From contig JAUMYZ010000001.1 of the NCBI GenBank assembly GCA_030528385.1, positions 110,382 to 174,381 on the forward strand: a stretch of 64,000 bases of DNA, in the 5' to 3' direction. The notes beneath the pieces are model-generated. The model saw nothing but the letters and a program-made list of their open reading frames with translations, had not been told where the DNA came from and did no database searches. The translations under genes were made by a program, and so were the position numbers. Positions 12,771 through 21,025 of this stretch are shown here, in pieces. Numbering within the stretch: the stretch's first letter is position 1; each line of letters starts with the position of its first letter. The DNA comes from Moraxella sp. (GTDB taxonomy: Bacteria > Pseudomonadota > Gammaproteobacteria > Pseudomonadales > Moraxellaceae).

Positions 12771-13886
12771 ATGAGTATTCAACCCAAGCGCATCGTCATC
12801 AAAATCGGCTCATCGCTTTTGACCAACAATGGGCGTGGGCTTGACCGCACCGCCATCTATGAATGGGCAAGACAAATCGCCACCTTACACGCCCAAGGTA
12901 TTGAAGTTGTCTTGGTGTCAAGTGGGGCAGTTGCCGAAGGCGTGGTGCGTATGAATTTATCAGAACGCCCCAAAAAACTTGCCGCACTGCAGGCGTGTGC
13001 GTCCATTGGACAGATGGGACTGATTGAAACGTGGTGGCAAGCCTTGATTCAAAAAGGCGTGCAGTCATCGCAGATTCTGCTGACCCATGATGATTTGGCT
13101 CATCGCTCTCGTTATTTGAACATCAGCCAAACGGTCAATCAGCTTGTGGATTGGCGTGTCGTGCCTGTGATTAACGAAAATGATACGGTTTCTTATGGCG
13201 AGATTAAGTTTGGCGATAATGACACGCTGGGGGCGATGAGTGCCACCATGGTGGGAGCGGATTTGTACATCATTTTGACCGACCAAGAAGGCATCTTTAC
13301 AGACAACCCACGCACCAACCCTGACGCTAGGCTCATTCGTAATGAGCGAGCCATGGCGGATTATTTGTTTGATGTGGCAGGTGATGGCGGCAAATGGGGC
13401 AGTGGTGGCATGCTCACCAAAGTGCGAGCGGCACGACTGGCGGCGATGGCAAACTGCCCAACCATCATTGCCAGTGGCAAAGTAGAAAACGTCATCACTC
13501 GCCTGATGGATGGCGAAGCGATTGGCACACGCTTGACCACCGACCTTGCTGATCGCCTTATCGCCAAAAAACAATGGCTTGCCACCCATGTGCGAGTGGC
13601 AGGTACGCTCGTCATTGATGATGGGGCGGTACTTGCCATCACCGAGCGGGGCAAATCTCTGCTGCCTGTGGGCGTATTAGACGTGCAGGGCGATTTTGAC
13701 ATGGGCGATGTCGTGGAGATTGTCAGCGCTGCAAAAGTGCGTGTGGCGGTGGGACAAGTGGGCTTTGGCAGTCATCACGCCAAACAAATCACCCAAAAGC
13801 ACACCGATGAAGTGTTAAAGATTTTACAATTAAAAGACAATGACAAGACCATCATGGTACATCGTGATGACATGGCGATACTGTGA
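12771..13886 (+). CDS. proB: Glutamate 5-kinase
   Basis: A 371-residue enzyme making gamma-glutamyl phosphate, the first step of proline synthesis. The amino-acid kinase domain starts with [12 protein letters not shown] and contains the VSSGAVAEG and INENDTVS segments. The C-terminal PUA domain (about 280-371) is present, so this is the long E. coli-type form. It sits directly behind obgE, and hemE follows after 24 bp, so the three genes are probably co-transcribed. Confidence 0.95.
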   Translation: MSIQPKRIVIKIGSSLLTNNGRGLDRTAIYEWARQIATLHAQGIEVVLVSSGAVAEGVVRMNLSERPKKLAALQACASIGQMGLIETWWQALIQKGVQSSQILLTHDDLAHRSRYLNISQTVNQLVDWRVVPVINENDTVSYGEIKFGDNDTLGAMSATMVGADLYIILTDQEGIFTDNPRTNPDARLIRNERAMADYLFDVAGDGGKWGSGGMLTKVRAARLAAMANCPTIIASGKVENVITRLMDGEAIGTRLTTDLADRLIAKKQWLATHVRVAGTLVIDDGAVLAITERGKSLLPVGVLDVQGDFDMGDVVEIVSAAKVRVAVGQVGFGSHHAKQITQKHTDEVLKILQLKDNDKTIMVHRDDMAIL

Positions 13887-13910
13887 GCGTGTTGTGATAA
13901 AGGATAAGTT

Positions 13911-14984
13911 ATGAGCACTCAAAATTTCCCCACCCTAAAAAATGACCGCCTGTTGCGAGCACTTCGTTTTGAGCCTGTGGACAGCACACCTGTGTGGATG
14001 ATGCGACAAGCGGGGCGGTATTTGCCAGAGTACAAGGCTACCCGTGCCCAAGCGGGGGATTTTTTGAGCTTGTGCAAAAACACTGAGCTTGCCACCGAAG
14101 TTACCTTGCAACCCTTGCGTCGTTTTGAGCTTGACGCGGCGATTTTATTTAGTGATATTTTAACCGTACCAGACGCTTTGGGTTTGGGGCTGTATTTTGA
14201 GACAGGCGAAGGGCCAAGATTTCAAAAAACCGTCCGCAGCGAAGTGGACATTGCTAGTCTGCCAAAGCTTAATATGGCAGATTTGTCCTATGTAACGGAC
14301 GCCGTTACAAGTATTCGTCATGCTTTGGCTGGGCAAGTGCCACTCTTTGGCTTTTCGGGCAGTCCTTGGACGCTGGCGACTTATATGATTGAAGGTGGCG
14401 GCAGTCGTGATTATCGCCATGCCAAACAGATGATGTATGCCACACCTGAGCTTTTGCACGCGCTGCTTGCCAAAATCACTGAGGCGGTTACTGAGTATCT
14501 GGACGCTCAAATTGTGGCAGGGGCGCAGCTGGTGCAGATTTTTGACAGTTGGGGTGGGGCATTGGGTCATCGTCAGTTTGCCGAGTTTAGCCACGCTTAT
14601 AACTGCCAAATCATTGCCAATCTTAAAGCCAAGCACCCAACCGTACCTGTGGTGATGTTTACCAAAGGTGGGGGGCTGTGGCTAGATGTGCAAGCCGACA
14701 GTCAGGCGGACGCATTGGGACTGGATTGGACAATGCCTTTGGATAAAGCCAGAGCCATCTTGGGTACTAGCAAAGCCATTCAAGGCAATCTTGACCCTGC
14801 CACCCTTTATGGTTCACCACAGCGTATCAAACAGGCTGTCCATGCCATGCTTGGCGATGTTTATGCAAGCGGTATCCATACGGGCTATGTGGCAAACTTT
14901 GGGCATGGCATTACCCAATGGGCAAATCCTGACCATGCCAAAGCCTTTATTGATGCGGTGCATGAGTATCGGATTGGTGCGTGA
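13911..14984 (+). CDS. hemE: Uroporphyrinogen decarboxylase
   Basis: A 357-residue cytosolic enzyme converting uroporphyrinogen III to coproporphyrinogen III in heme synthesis. The family signatures are present: [15 protein letters not shown] near residues 27-41, with the substrate-binding Arg residues, and [17 protein letters not shown]. The last 38 bp overlap the 3' end of the convergent sitD gene. No terminator hairpin is visible on either side of that overlap. Confidence 0.96.
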   Translation: MSTQNFPTLKNDRLLRALRFEPVDSTPVWMMRQAGRYLPEYKATRAQAGDFLSLCKNTELATEVTLQPLRRFELDAAILFSDILTVPDALGLGLYFETGEGPRFQKTVRSEVDIASLPKLNMADLSYVTDAVTSIRHALAGQVPLFGFSGSPWTLATYMIEGGGSRDYRHAKQMMYATPELLHALLAKITEAVTEYLDAQIVAGAQLVQIFDSWGGALGHRQFAEFSHAYNCQIIANLKAKHPTVPVVMFTKGGGLWLDVQADSQADALGLDWTMPLDKARAILGTSKAIQGNLDPATLYGSPQRIKQAVHAMLGDVYASGIHTGYVANFGHGITQWANPDHAKAFIDAVHEYRIGA

Positions 14985-15819
14985 GCAGATTTTGGTGTTG
15001 TTGCTTGTATTTGCTGACAATAATGGCAATCACAAACACCAACGCCTGCAACAAAACAATGGTTGCCCCCGTTGCCGAATCCAAATGATAGCTGATAATC
15101 ACCCCAAAAATGCTGGTAAAACATGAGCTGAATGTCGCCACCAAAAGCATGGTGTGAAAACGGCGGGTGAGCACAAAGGCGGTAATCCCTGGAGAAATCA
15201 GCATGGCGACCACCAAAATCACCCCCACCGCCTGCATGGCGACCACGATGGTTGCCGACAGCAGTATCAACAAACCATAATGCAGCAGCCCAAGCGATAA
15301 GCCAGCGACACGCGCATGACTGGCGTCAAAGCAGTATAGCAGCAAGTCGCGGTGTTTGGCGATGATGACGGTCAAAATAAGCCCACAAATGACCAGTGTT
15401 TGCCACAGCAGTTGATTGCTGATGCCCAGTAAGTTGCCGAACAGAATGTGTTTTAGGTGTTGGTCGGTGTCAATCTTGGTAAATATCACCAGCCCCAGTG
15501 CAAACATGCCCGCAAACACCACGCCCATCAAGGTGTCTTCTTTGATGCGTGTGTTGTTTTTTAGGTAGCCCACACAAGTGGCACAAAACAGCCCAGCAAC
15601 AAACGCCCCTAAGGCAATTGGCAGCCCCAATAAAAACGCCACAATCACCCCAGGAAAGACCGCATGCGAGATGGCATCGCCCATCAGCGACCAGCCCTTT
15701 AACACCACATAGCACGATAAAATGGCGCACACCACCCCAATCACCACAGCAGCAATCAAGGCGTGTTGCATAAAAGTGTGAGACAGGGGCTCAATAAACC
15801 AGTGGATGAGTGTATTCAT
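14947..15819 (-). CDS. sitD: Metal ABC transporter permease (SitD/YfeD type)
   Basis: A 290-residue polytopic permease of the ABC-3 family (ZnuB/MntB/YfeC-D). The family hallmark is visible: [20 protein letters not shown] near the N-terminus, then [17 protein letters not shown]. It pairs with SitC to form the transmembrane pore for Mn/Fe uptake. Its start overlaps the sitC stop by 4 bp. The C-terminal tail is hydrophilic and His/Gln-rich ([10 protein letters not shown]), and its coding sequence overlaps hemE by 38 bp tail-to-tail. Confidence 0.88.
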   Translation of the reverse strand: MNTLIHWFIEPLSHTFMQHALIAAVVIGVVCAILSCYVVLKGWSLMGDAISHAVFPGVIVAFLLGLPIALGAFVAGLFCATCVGYLKNNTRIKEDTLMGVVFAGMFALGLVIFTKIDTDQHLKHILFGNLLGISNQLLWQTLVICGLILTVIIAKHRDLLLYCFDASHARVAGLSLGLLHYGLLILLSATIVVAMQAVGVILVVAMLISPGITAFVLTRRFHTMLLVATFSSCFTSIFGVIISYHLDSATGATIVLLQALVFVIAIIVSKYKQQHQNLLTHQSDTHAPHQ

Positions 15820-16682
15820 AGTTGTTCTGTCAAGGTGGGTGATTTGGGGCGACGCAGGCGATTGGGCAGCAAGCCGTATTTGGGCGAAAACAAAAACGCC
15901 AATACAAACAGCGCTGTTTGTAAGGACACAATTACCCCGCCTGTTGCGCCGTCAAGATAGTAACTAAGGTACACCCCAAGTGCGCTGGTGATGACGCCCA
16001 TTGCGCCTGCAATTAAAATCAGCGTGCGAAATTTATCGGTCAGCTGATAGGCAGTCGCCCCTGGGGTGATGACCATGGCAATGACCAAAATTGCCCCAAC
16101 GGTTTGGAGCGCTGCCACCACGCAGGCGCTGAGCAGACTAAAAAACAGCACTTGGTAGACTTTGGGCGACAGTCCCACCGATTTGGCTTGCGTTTCATCA
16201 AAAAAAACCAACAATAAATCTTTCCAAAACACCAATAAAAAGAGCAAGGAGACGCCCATCACGATGGCAACTTGTACCACGTCTTCGTCGGCAATGCCCA
16301 AAATATTGCCAAAGATAATTTCTTGGACGTTGATGGCGGTGGGATTGAGCGAAATGATGAACAGACCCAGCGCAAAAAAGGTGGTGAAAATAAAGCCAAT
16401 CACCGCGTCTTCTTGCAGTTTGGTGATGGATTTTATCCACAAAATGGACAGTGCTGCCAAAATGCCCGAAAAAAACGCCCCAAGCGCATAAGGCAGTCCT
16501 AAGGCGTAAGCAATCGCCACCCCTGGTACCACCGCATGGGACAGGGCATCACCAATCAGCGACCAGCCCTTGAGCATAAGATAGGCGGACAAAAACGCGC
16601 ACACCCCACCGACCAAAGCACTTAGGACAATGGCTTTTATCATGTATTCATAAGCAAAAGGTTCAAGTAACAACTCAAGCAT
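15816..16682 (-). CDS. sitC: Metal ABC transporter permease (SitC/YfeC type)
   Basis: A 288-residue second permease of the ABC-3 family, homologous to its neighbour; both contain the [22 protein letters not shown] segment. Having two different permeases next to one ATPase and one binding protein is characteristic of SitABCD/YfeABCD manganese/iron importers rather than ZnuABC, which has one permease. It overlaps sitB by 8 bp and sitD by 4 bp, so translation is likely coupled. Confidence 0.88.
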   Translation of the reverse strand: MLELLLEPFAYEYMIKAIVLSALVGGVCAFLSAYLMLKGWSLIGDALSHAVVPGVAIAYALGLPYALGAFFSGILAALSILWIKSITKLQEDAVIGFIFTTFFALGLFIISLNPTAINVQEIIFGNILGIADEDVVQVAIVMGVSLLFLLVFWKDLLLVFFDETQAKSVGLSPKVYQVLFFSLLSACVVAALQTVGAILVIAMVITPGATAYQLTDKFRTLILIAGAMGVITSALGVYLSYYLDGATGGVIVSLQTALFVLAFLFSPKYGLLPNRLRRPKSPTLTEQL

Positions 16683-17652
16683 CGTCCTTTTCCTGTTTGG
16701 TTTTGCGTTGGTTCATGTTGCGTTGGGTGAATTTGCTGTCTTGGCAGTCGTCGCTTGGTTCATCGGTGCAGACGCAGCCATCGGGGGCGTCGCAGTCTTG
16801 TACCCCATAAAACACCGCAGGCACTTCATCGTCCGCCAAGATGGTAACCGCGCGCGTGTCATCATCTTCGTGCAGGTCTTTGCCTGCCAAGTGAATTTGG
16901 CGCAGCACGCCACCAAAGACTTTTTCAAGATTGGCTTGGGTGAAGGTGCTTTTGGTGTCGCCCATCGCCAGCACGGTGCGATTAATCATCACCACGTGGT
17001 CGCAAAACTCTGGCACCGTGCCCAAGTTATGTGTAGAGATTAAAATCAAATGTCCTTCACTTCTGAGCTTATCAAGCAAATCCATGATGGCTTTTTCGGT
17101 TTGTACATCCACCCCCGTAAAGGGCTCATCAAGTAAAATAATTTTGCTTTCTTGGGCAAGCGCGCGCGCTAAAAATACGCGTTTTTTTTGACCGCCTGAC
17201 AATTCACTGATTTGGCGGTCTTTTAGATGACTGATGGCAACTTTTTGCATGGCATCAGTAACTTTTTGTTTGTCGTTGGCGCTGGGCACGCGCAAAAAAT
17301 TCATATAGCCATAGCGCCCCATCATCACCACATCATACACCGAAATGGGAAACTGCCAGTCCACTTCTTCGCTTTGGGGGACATAGGCGACCAGGTTTTG
17401 TTTTAGGGCTTGCTTGATAGGCAGTCCGCAAAGCTGGATGCGCCCTGTTTGTGGTTTGACCAGCCCCATAATCGCCTTAAACAACGTGGATTTGCCACTG
17501 CCATTGACACCCACGAGCGCGCAAGTTGTGCCGCCTGTTAGGCTAAAATGAACATCATAAAGGGCGGTATGACCATTATTATAACGCACGCTGACATCTT
17601 GTACGTCTATTTTGGCGCTTAGGTGAGCAATTGAGTGTTGAGTGTGTTCCAT
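16675..17652 (-). CDS. sitB: Metal ABC transporter ATPase (SitB/YfeB type) with Cys-containing tail
   Basis: The ATPase of the importer, 325 residues. Walker [10 protein letters not shown] is at 48-56, the ABC signature LSGGQKKR at 151-158, Walker B plus catalytic Glu (LLDEPF) at 173-178, and the H-loop STH at 206-208. The nucleotide-binding domain ends near 250. The remaining ~70 residues are acidic and contain four cysteines in a compact cluster (287, 293, 295, 303) followed by a Lys/Gln-rich end. This extension is longer than in the textbook SitB/MntB proteins and could bind metal, which is inference. Confidence 0.88.
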   Translation of the reverse strand: MEHTQHSIAHLSAKIDVQDVSVRYNNGHTALYDVHFSLTGGTTCALVGVNGSGKSTLFKAIMGLVKPQTGRIQLCGLPIKQALKQNLVAYVPQSEEVDWQFPISVYDVVMMGRYGYMNFLRVPSANDKQKVTDAMQKVAISHLKDRQISELSGGQKKRVFLARALAQESKIILLDEPFTGVDVQTEKAIMDLLDKLRSEGHLILISTHNLGTVPEFCDHVVMINRTVLAMGDTKSTFTQANLEKVFGGVLRQIHLAGKDLHEDDDTRAVTILADDEVPAVFYGVQDCDAPDGCVCTDEPSDDCQDSKFTQRNMNQRKTKQEKDDA

Positions 17653-17920
17653 AAAATCATTGTGATTAATTTAAAAAAGATAAAAATTTTGCTCATTTGT
17701 ATGTTTTTTAAATCAAACGCTGGCAAACACCATACCCACAAAAACATCAATCTCATATCAAGTCAATTTATCAAACCAAGCAGCCATGTGTGATACCGCC
17801 ATTTTTAGTGCCAATCAGGCAGTCCCAATCATCCAAGCCAGCCCCAAAAGATTTGTGGGAACTAAAAAAAGCAAAATGCCCTTGCCCCAACAAACCTATC
17901 AGCAAACACAAAGCCATCAA

Positions 17921-17974
17921 GCGATAAAACCACACATCACTTCTTGGGTGTGGTCATGGTGGTGGTTTTATCGC
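17921..17974. repeat. 13-bp perfect inverted repeat between sitA and sitB
   Basis: GCGATAAAACCAC at 17921-17933 is the exact reverse complement of 17962-17974, around a 28-base loop. It lies 17 bp beyond the sitA stop, in the 339-bp spacer between sitA and sitB. No T-tract follows either arm, so it is not a classical terminator. It could protect the sitA mRNA end or attenuate read-through into sitBCD. The rest of the spacer shows no gene. Confidence 0.6.
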
Positions 17975-17991
17975 CCAAATCAAGGGGTTGA

Positions 17992-18942
17992 TTATTTTTG
18001 AGCAGCGTCTTCAAAACCCTTGGCAACGGTAGAAACCGTAACGTTTAACAAATCTAGGTAGGTTGGCACGGCGCCGTCTTTTTCGCTGAGACTGTCCACA
18101 TACAGCACCCCGCCATAGCTTGCGCCTGTCTCTTTGGCGACTTGTTTGGCAGGCTTGTCCGAGATGGTGCTTTCGCTAAAGACCACGGGGATTTTGTTGG
18201 CACGCACCGTGTCAATGAGCGATTTGACTTGCTGGGGTGAGCCTTGCTGTTCGGCATTGATGGGCCACAGATAGGCTTCTTGTAGGTTGTAATCGTGCGC
18301 CAGATAGCTAAATGCCCCTTCACTGGTAACCAGCCAGCGTTTTTCTGCAGGGATTTTGTCCAGTTTGGCACGTAAGGGTGCGTCAATGGCTTTGATTTTG
18401 TCGCTGTATTCTTGGGCGTTTTTGATGTAGACGTCTTTGTTGGCGGGGTCGTATTGTACCAGCGCGTTTTTGATGTTTTCTACATAAATGAGCGCGTTGC
18501 TGGGCGACATCCATGCGTGGGGGTTGGGCAAGTCTTTGTACGAGCCTTCTTTGATGTTCATGGGCGTAATGCCGTCTGTAACCACCACCGCAGGCACGTC
18601 TTTGGCGTCTTGATAAAATTTTTCAAACCAGCGTTCAAGGTTGAGCCCATTATACAAGATTAAATTCGCCTTTTGTACTTTGGCGATGTCTTGGGGAGTG
18701 GGTTCGTAGTCGTGAATCTCCGCTCCTGCTTTGGTGATGGACTCAACCACCGCCGCATCACCAGCGACATTTTGGGCGATGTCGGCGATGACGGTAAAGG
18801 TGGTAACGACGGTGAATTTTTCTTGTTGGGTTGGGGTTTCTTGGACTTGGGTGTCTGCTTTGTTACAACCCATCAGTGCCAAACATAAGCCAAAGCACGC
18901 CGCCAATGACTTAAAAGATGTTGATTTTAGGGAAAATTTCAT
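17992..18942 (-). CDS. sitA: Mn/Fe-binding lipoprotein of the SitABCD importer
   Basis: A 316-residue periplasmic solute-binding protein of cluster A-I (TroA/PsaA/ZnuA). A lipoprotein signal ends in LALMGC (lipidated Cys26). Predicted metal ligands are His77 (EIHDYEP), His142 (NPHAWMSP), Glu208 (TSEGAFSYL) and Asp283 (LYVDS). The His-His-Glu-Asp set and the absence of a His-rich loop point to Mn(II)/Fe(II) rather than zinc. The ATG at 18942 is preferred over one 12 bp upstream because GGAG, six bases before it, is a good Shine-Dalgarno. sitBCD follow in the same direction after 339 bp. The substrate is inferred from ligands and gene order. Confidence 0.88.
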   Translation of the reverse strand: MKFSLKSTSFKSLAACFGLCLALMGCNKADTQVQETPTQQEKFTVVTTFTVIADIAQNVAGDAAVVESITKAGAEIHDYEPTPQDIAKVQKANLILYNGLNLERWFEKFYQDAKDVPAVVVTDGITPMNIKEGSYKDLPNPHAWMSPSNALIYVENIKNALVQYDPANKDVYIKNAQEYSDKIKAIDAPLRAKLDKIPAEKRWLVTSEGAFSYLAHDYNLQEAYLWPINAEQQGSPQQVKSLIDTVRANKIPVVFSESTISDKPAKQVAKETGASYGGVLYVDSLSEKDGAVPTYLDLLNVTVSTVAKGFEDAAQK

Positions 18943-18990
18943 ACGCTTCTCCATAAAACTATCAATATCAGAGCACCAGTTGTTTATGAT

Positions 18991-19006
18991 ATGATAAAAT
19001 TATCAT
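18991..19006. promoter_or_regulatory. Fur-like palindromic operator upstream of sitA
   Basis: ATGATAA and TTATCAT, perfect inverted half-sites around a 2-bp AA centre, lie 48 bp upstream of the sitA start in an AT-rich stretch. The half-site matches the Fur-family motif (GATAAT-like). It is a good candidate for Fur or Mur repression of sitABCD by iron or manganese. Confidence 0.6.
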
Positions 19007-19144
19007 AAAATTTGGATAAATAAAAACTTTTGCTTATTTATCTTGTTGATTTTTATCATTGATAAAACAAAACAGCGCCCACCAAATCATGCCATATTAC
19101 AAATCATAAGACAAGGTTGCATTGTAATCATGGTTTCCAAAAAT

Positions 19145-19163
19145 GATAATGATAACTATTCTT
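19145..19163. promoter_or_regulatory. Second Fur-box-like site
   Basis: The 19-mer at 19145-19163 matches the classical Fur consensus (GATAATGATAATCATTATC) at 15 of 19 positions, including an unbroken first 11 (GATAATGATAA). It lies in the 242-bp spacer between sitA and the DUF815 gene, about 200 bp upstream of sitA. Confidence 0.5.
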
Positions 19164-19184
19164 ATTTATAAAGTCAAGCCAAAA

Positions 19185-20066
19185 TTAGTGTGTTGGATTT
19201 TGTTGGCGGGCAAACAAACTGTGTCCTATCCAATGACGGCTAAATTGATAGGCAATTCGCCCCGAGCGACCGCCCCGAGTGCTTGCCCATTTGAGCGCTT
19301 CGGCTTTGGCGGTGTCATCAAAGGCGATGTTTGCTTTGTGTAAGTAGTGGCTGACAATGTCCAAATAGGTGTCTTGATTCATCGGATAAAACGACAGCCA
19401 CAGCCCAAAGCGGTCAGACAGCGAAACGGTTTCGTCAATGCTTTCAAAGGGATTGACTTCATCGGTTTGCCCGTTGTAGATATTGACGTTGTCTTTCATC
19501 AGTTGGGGCAGCAGATGACGGCGGTTACTGGTGGCGTACACCAAAAGACGTTCTTGTTCACTGTCTAGTGCGCCATCAAGCACGCTTTTTAGGGTACGAT
19601 AGTTTTCATCTTGGCTATTAAACGCCAAATCATCACAATAGACGATATAGCGACAGGCATTGCCGCTTTGTGTGATGGCGTGGCGGATTTTGTCCAAAAA
19701 CATCAAATCATCACGAGCCACTTCAATGACGCGCAAGCCTTGTGAGTGATAGGCGTTTAACAAGGCTCTAATCAACGATGATTTGCCTGCCCCACGCGTG
19801 CCTGTCATCAGCACATGGTTGGCAGGCAGTTTGTTTAAAAACTGGCGAGTGTTTTGGATAAGTTTGTGTTTTTGGTTGTCAATGCCCAGCAAATCATCAA
19901 GACTGACCGAAAAATGAACGTCAATCGGTACAAGTGTGCCTGTATGCCCACCAACCCAACGATACGCCAAAACATCAGGGTTAAGGGTGATGGGCTTTTG
20001 GGTGCGTTCGGCAAAAAACTGCGTGGCAAGGGTGATAAACTCGTCAGAAAGTTTAATATCAACCAT
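19185..20066 (-). CDS. DUF815 family AAA ATPase
   Basis: A 293-residue P-loop ATPase of the DUF815 family. Walker A is in MTGTRGAGKSSL and the Walker B-like acidic segment is IVYCDDLAF. A sensor-type YATSNRRHLLP segment and a C-terminal region with GGRSGRIAYQF follow. The biological role of DUF815 proteins is not established. The ATG at 20066 is chosen because AAAGGAG lies seven bases upstream, within the end of the preceding gene. The start overlaps that gene's stop by 8 bp, so the two are translationally coupled and their products probably act together. Confidence 0.85.
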   Translation of the reverse strand: MVDIKLSDEFITLATQFFAERTQKPITLNPDVLAYRWVGGHTGTLVPIDVHFSVSLDDLLGIDNQKHKLIQNTRQFLNKLPANHVLMTGTRGAGKSSLIRALLNAYHSQGLRVIEVARDDLMFLDKIRHAITQSGNACRYIVYCDDLAFNSQDENYRTLKSVLDGALDSEQERLLVYATSNRRHLLPQLMKDNVNIYNGQTDEVNPFESIDETVSLSDRFGLWLSFYPMNQDTYLDIVSHYLHKANIAFDDTAKAEALKWASTRGGRSGRIAYQFSRHWIGHSLFARQQNPTH

Positions 20067-20787
20067 AAACCACTCCTTTGTGGTGGATATTGTCAATGAT
20101 GTTTAGTTCGCTTGCCACAAAAGGTTCGGTAAAATCGCTGATGTTTTTGATGTGTCTGATGGCGCTTAGCCCTTCGCCGATAAAATCATACAAGGGCTGA
20201 TAGCCGTGATGATAGGCAGTGGATTTTGCCAGCACAAAGGCTTTTTGTAATAAAAATGCGTTAAATTGTTTGTATGACTGCTCGCACACGCTTTTGATGT
20301 CGTGGATTTGGGCGGTGCGCGCTGTTTTGGCGTCGGTGATTTGATAGCTTTGTATCATCAATGCGTCAGTGATGTCATGTTGGTCAAATTTGGTGGACAA
20401 ATCGGCATGCGCCATGATGGTGTGCGCCAATGCCAAATCCAGTTTGATGGCGTTAACGGCAGATTGTACGCCCAACACGCCTGTGGCAAGCACGTTGCTG
20501 GGAATGAGTTTTTCTAGGCGACCCGAGCCATTTAGGGCGTTGTTGCCTGCGGTCAGAAGCTGCCCAGCAAGCACATCAAAGCTGTCATTGCCATAAATGC
20601 GCTCAATCAAATAACGCGCCAGTGGTGCGGTTTGTGGGTTGTCAAAAAGTGCTTTGCTGCTTTGTTTGATGCGCTGTTTTTGCCAAGTTTGTACTTTGCC
20701 AAACACGTCGGCCAACTGCGTATCTTGATGGTGGGGCAAGGCTTGATAACTGTTTAGGGTATTTACCAGCTGTTGGATGTGCGACAT
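20059..20787 (-). CDS. FFLEELY-motif family protein, partner of DUF815 ATPase
   Basis: A 242-residue soluble, mostly alpha-helical protein with no signal peptide. It resembles the Moraxellaceae FFLEELY-motif proteins; the motif appears here in degenerate form as RYLIERIYG near residues 58-66, followed by an alanine-rich helical stretch. Function is unknown. It is encoded directly upstream of the DUF815 ATPase with an 8-bp overlap that carries the ATPase ribosome binding site, which suggests fixed stoichiometry. The family assignment rests on that short motif and the neighbour. Confidence 0.6.
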   Translation of the reverse strand: MSHIQQLVNTLNSYQALPHHQDTQLADVFGKVQTWQKQRIKQSSKALFDNPQTAPLARYLIERIYGNDSFDVLAGQLLTAGNNALNGSGRLEKLIPSNVLATGVLGVQSAVNAIKLDLALAHTIMAHADLSTKFDQHDITDALMIQSYQITDAKTARTAQIHDIKSVCEQSYKQFNAFLLQKAFVLAKSTAYHHGYQPLYDFIGEGLSAIRHIKNISDFTEPFVASELNIIDNIHHKGVVYG

Positions 20788-20940
20788 AACAAAAAGACCA
20801 AATAAAAACAGTTAATGGAGCCAAAAACACAAAAATCAAGACGGTATCAGTGGTATCATCTGCCAGCTTAAGCAACAATAAAGTAAAACAATGTAAGCCA
20901 ACCGCGCCAAAAGTTGTACAATTTGTACAATATGTTAAAA

Positions 20941-20974
20941 TTGTCATCAACTTGTCATAATTGGCAGATATACT
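20941..20974 (+). promoter_or_regulatory. Pho box and -10 element upstream of pit
   Basis: TTGTCAT at 20941-20947 and again at 20952-20958 are separated by four bases, followed after another four bases by a degenerate third copy (GGCAGAT). The 11-bp periodicity and the sequence match PhoB binding sites (CTGTCAT repeats). TATACT at 20969-20974 is correctly placed as a -10, with the Pho box replacing the -35. The pit start is 51 bp downstream. Confidence 0.72.
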
Positions 20975-21025
20975 AACAACTGACCCAAAAGGGTTATTTT
21001 ATGATTGTTAATTGACGGCGGATTT

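Noticed and set aside
17786..18001. 71-residue plus-strand ORF in the sitA-sitB spacer
   Set aside because: No ribosome binding site, low-complexity composition, and it spans the inverted repeat; judged non-coding.
18571..18582. Neisseria-type uptake sequence (ATGCCGTCTG...)
   Set aside because: It departs from the 12-mer ATGCCGTCTGAA at the end and is isolated in ordinary sitA coding DNA; treated as chance.
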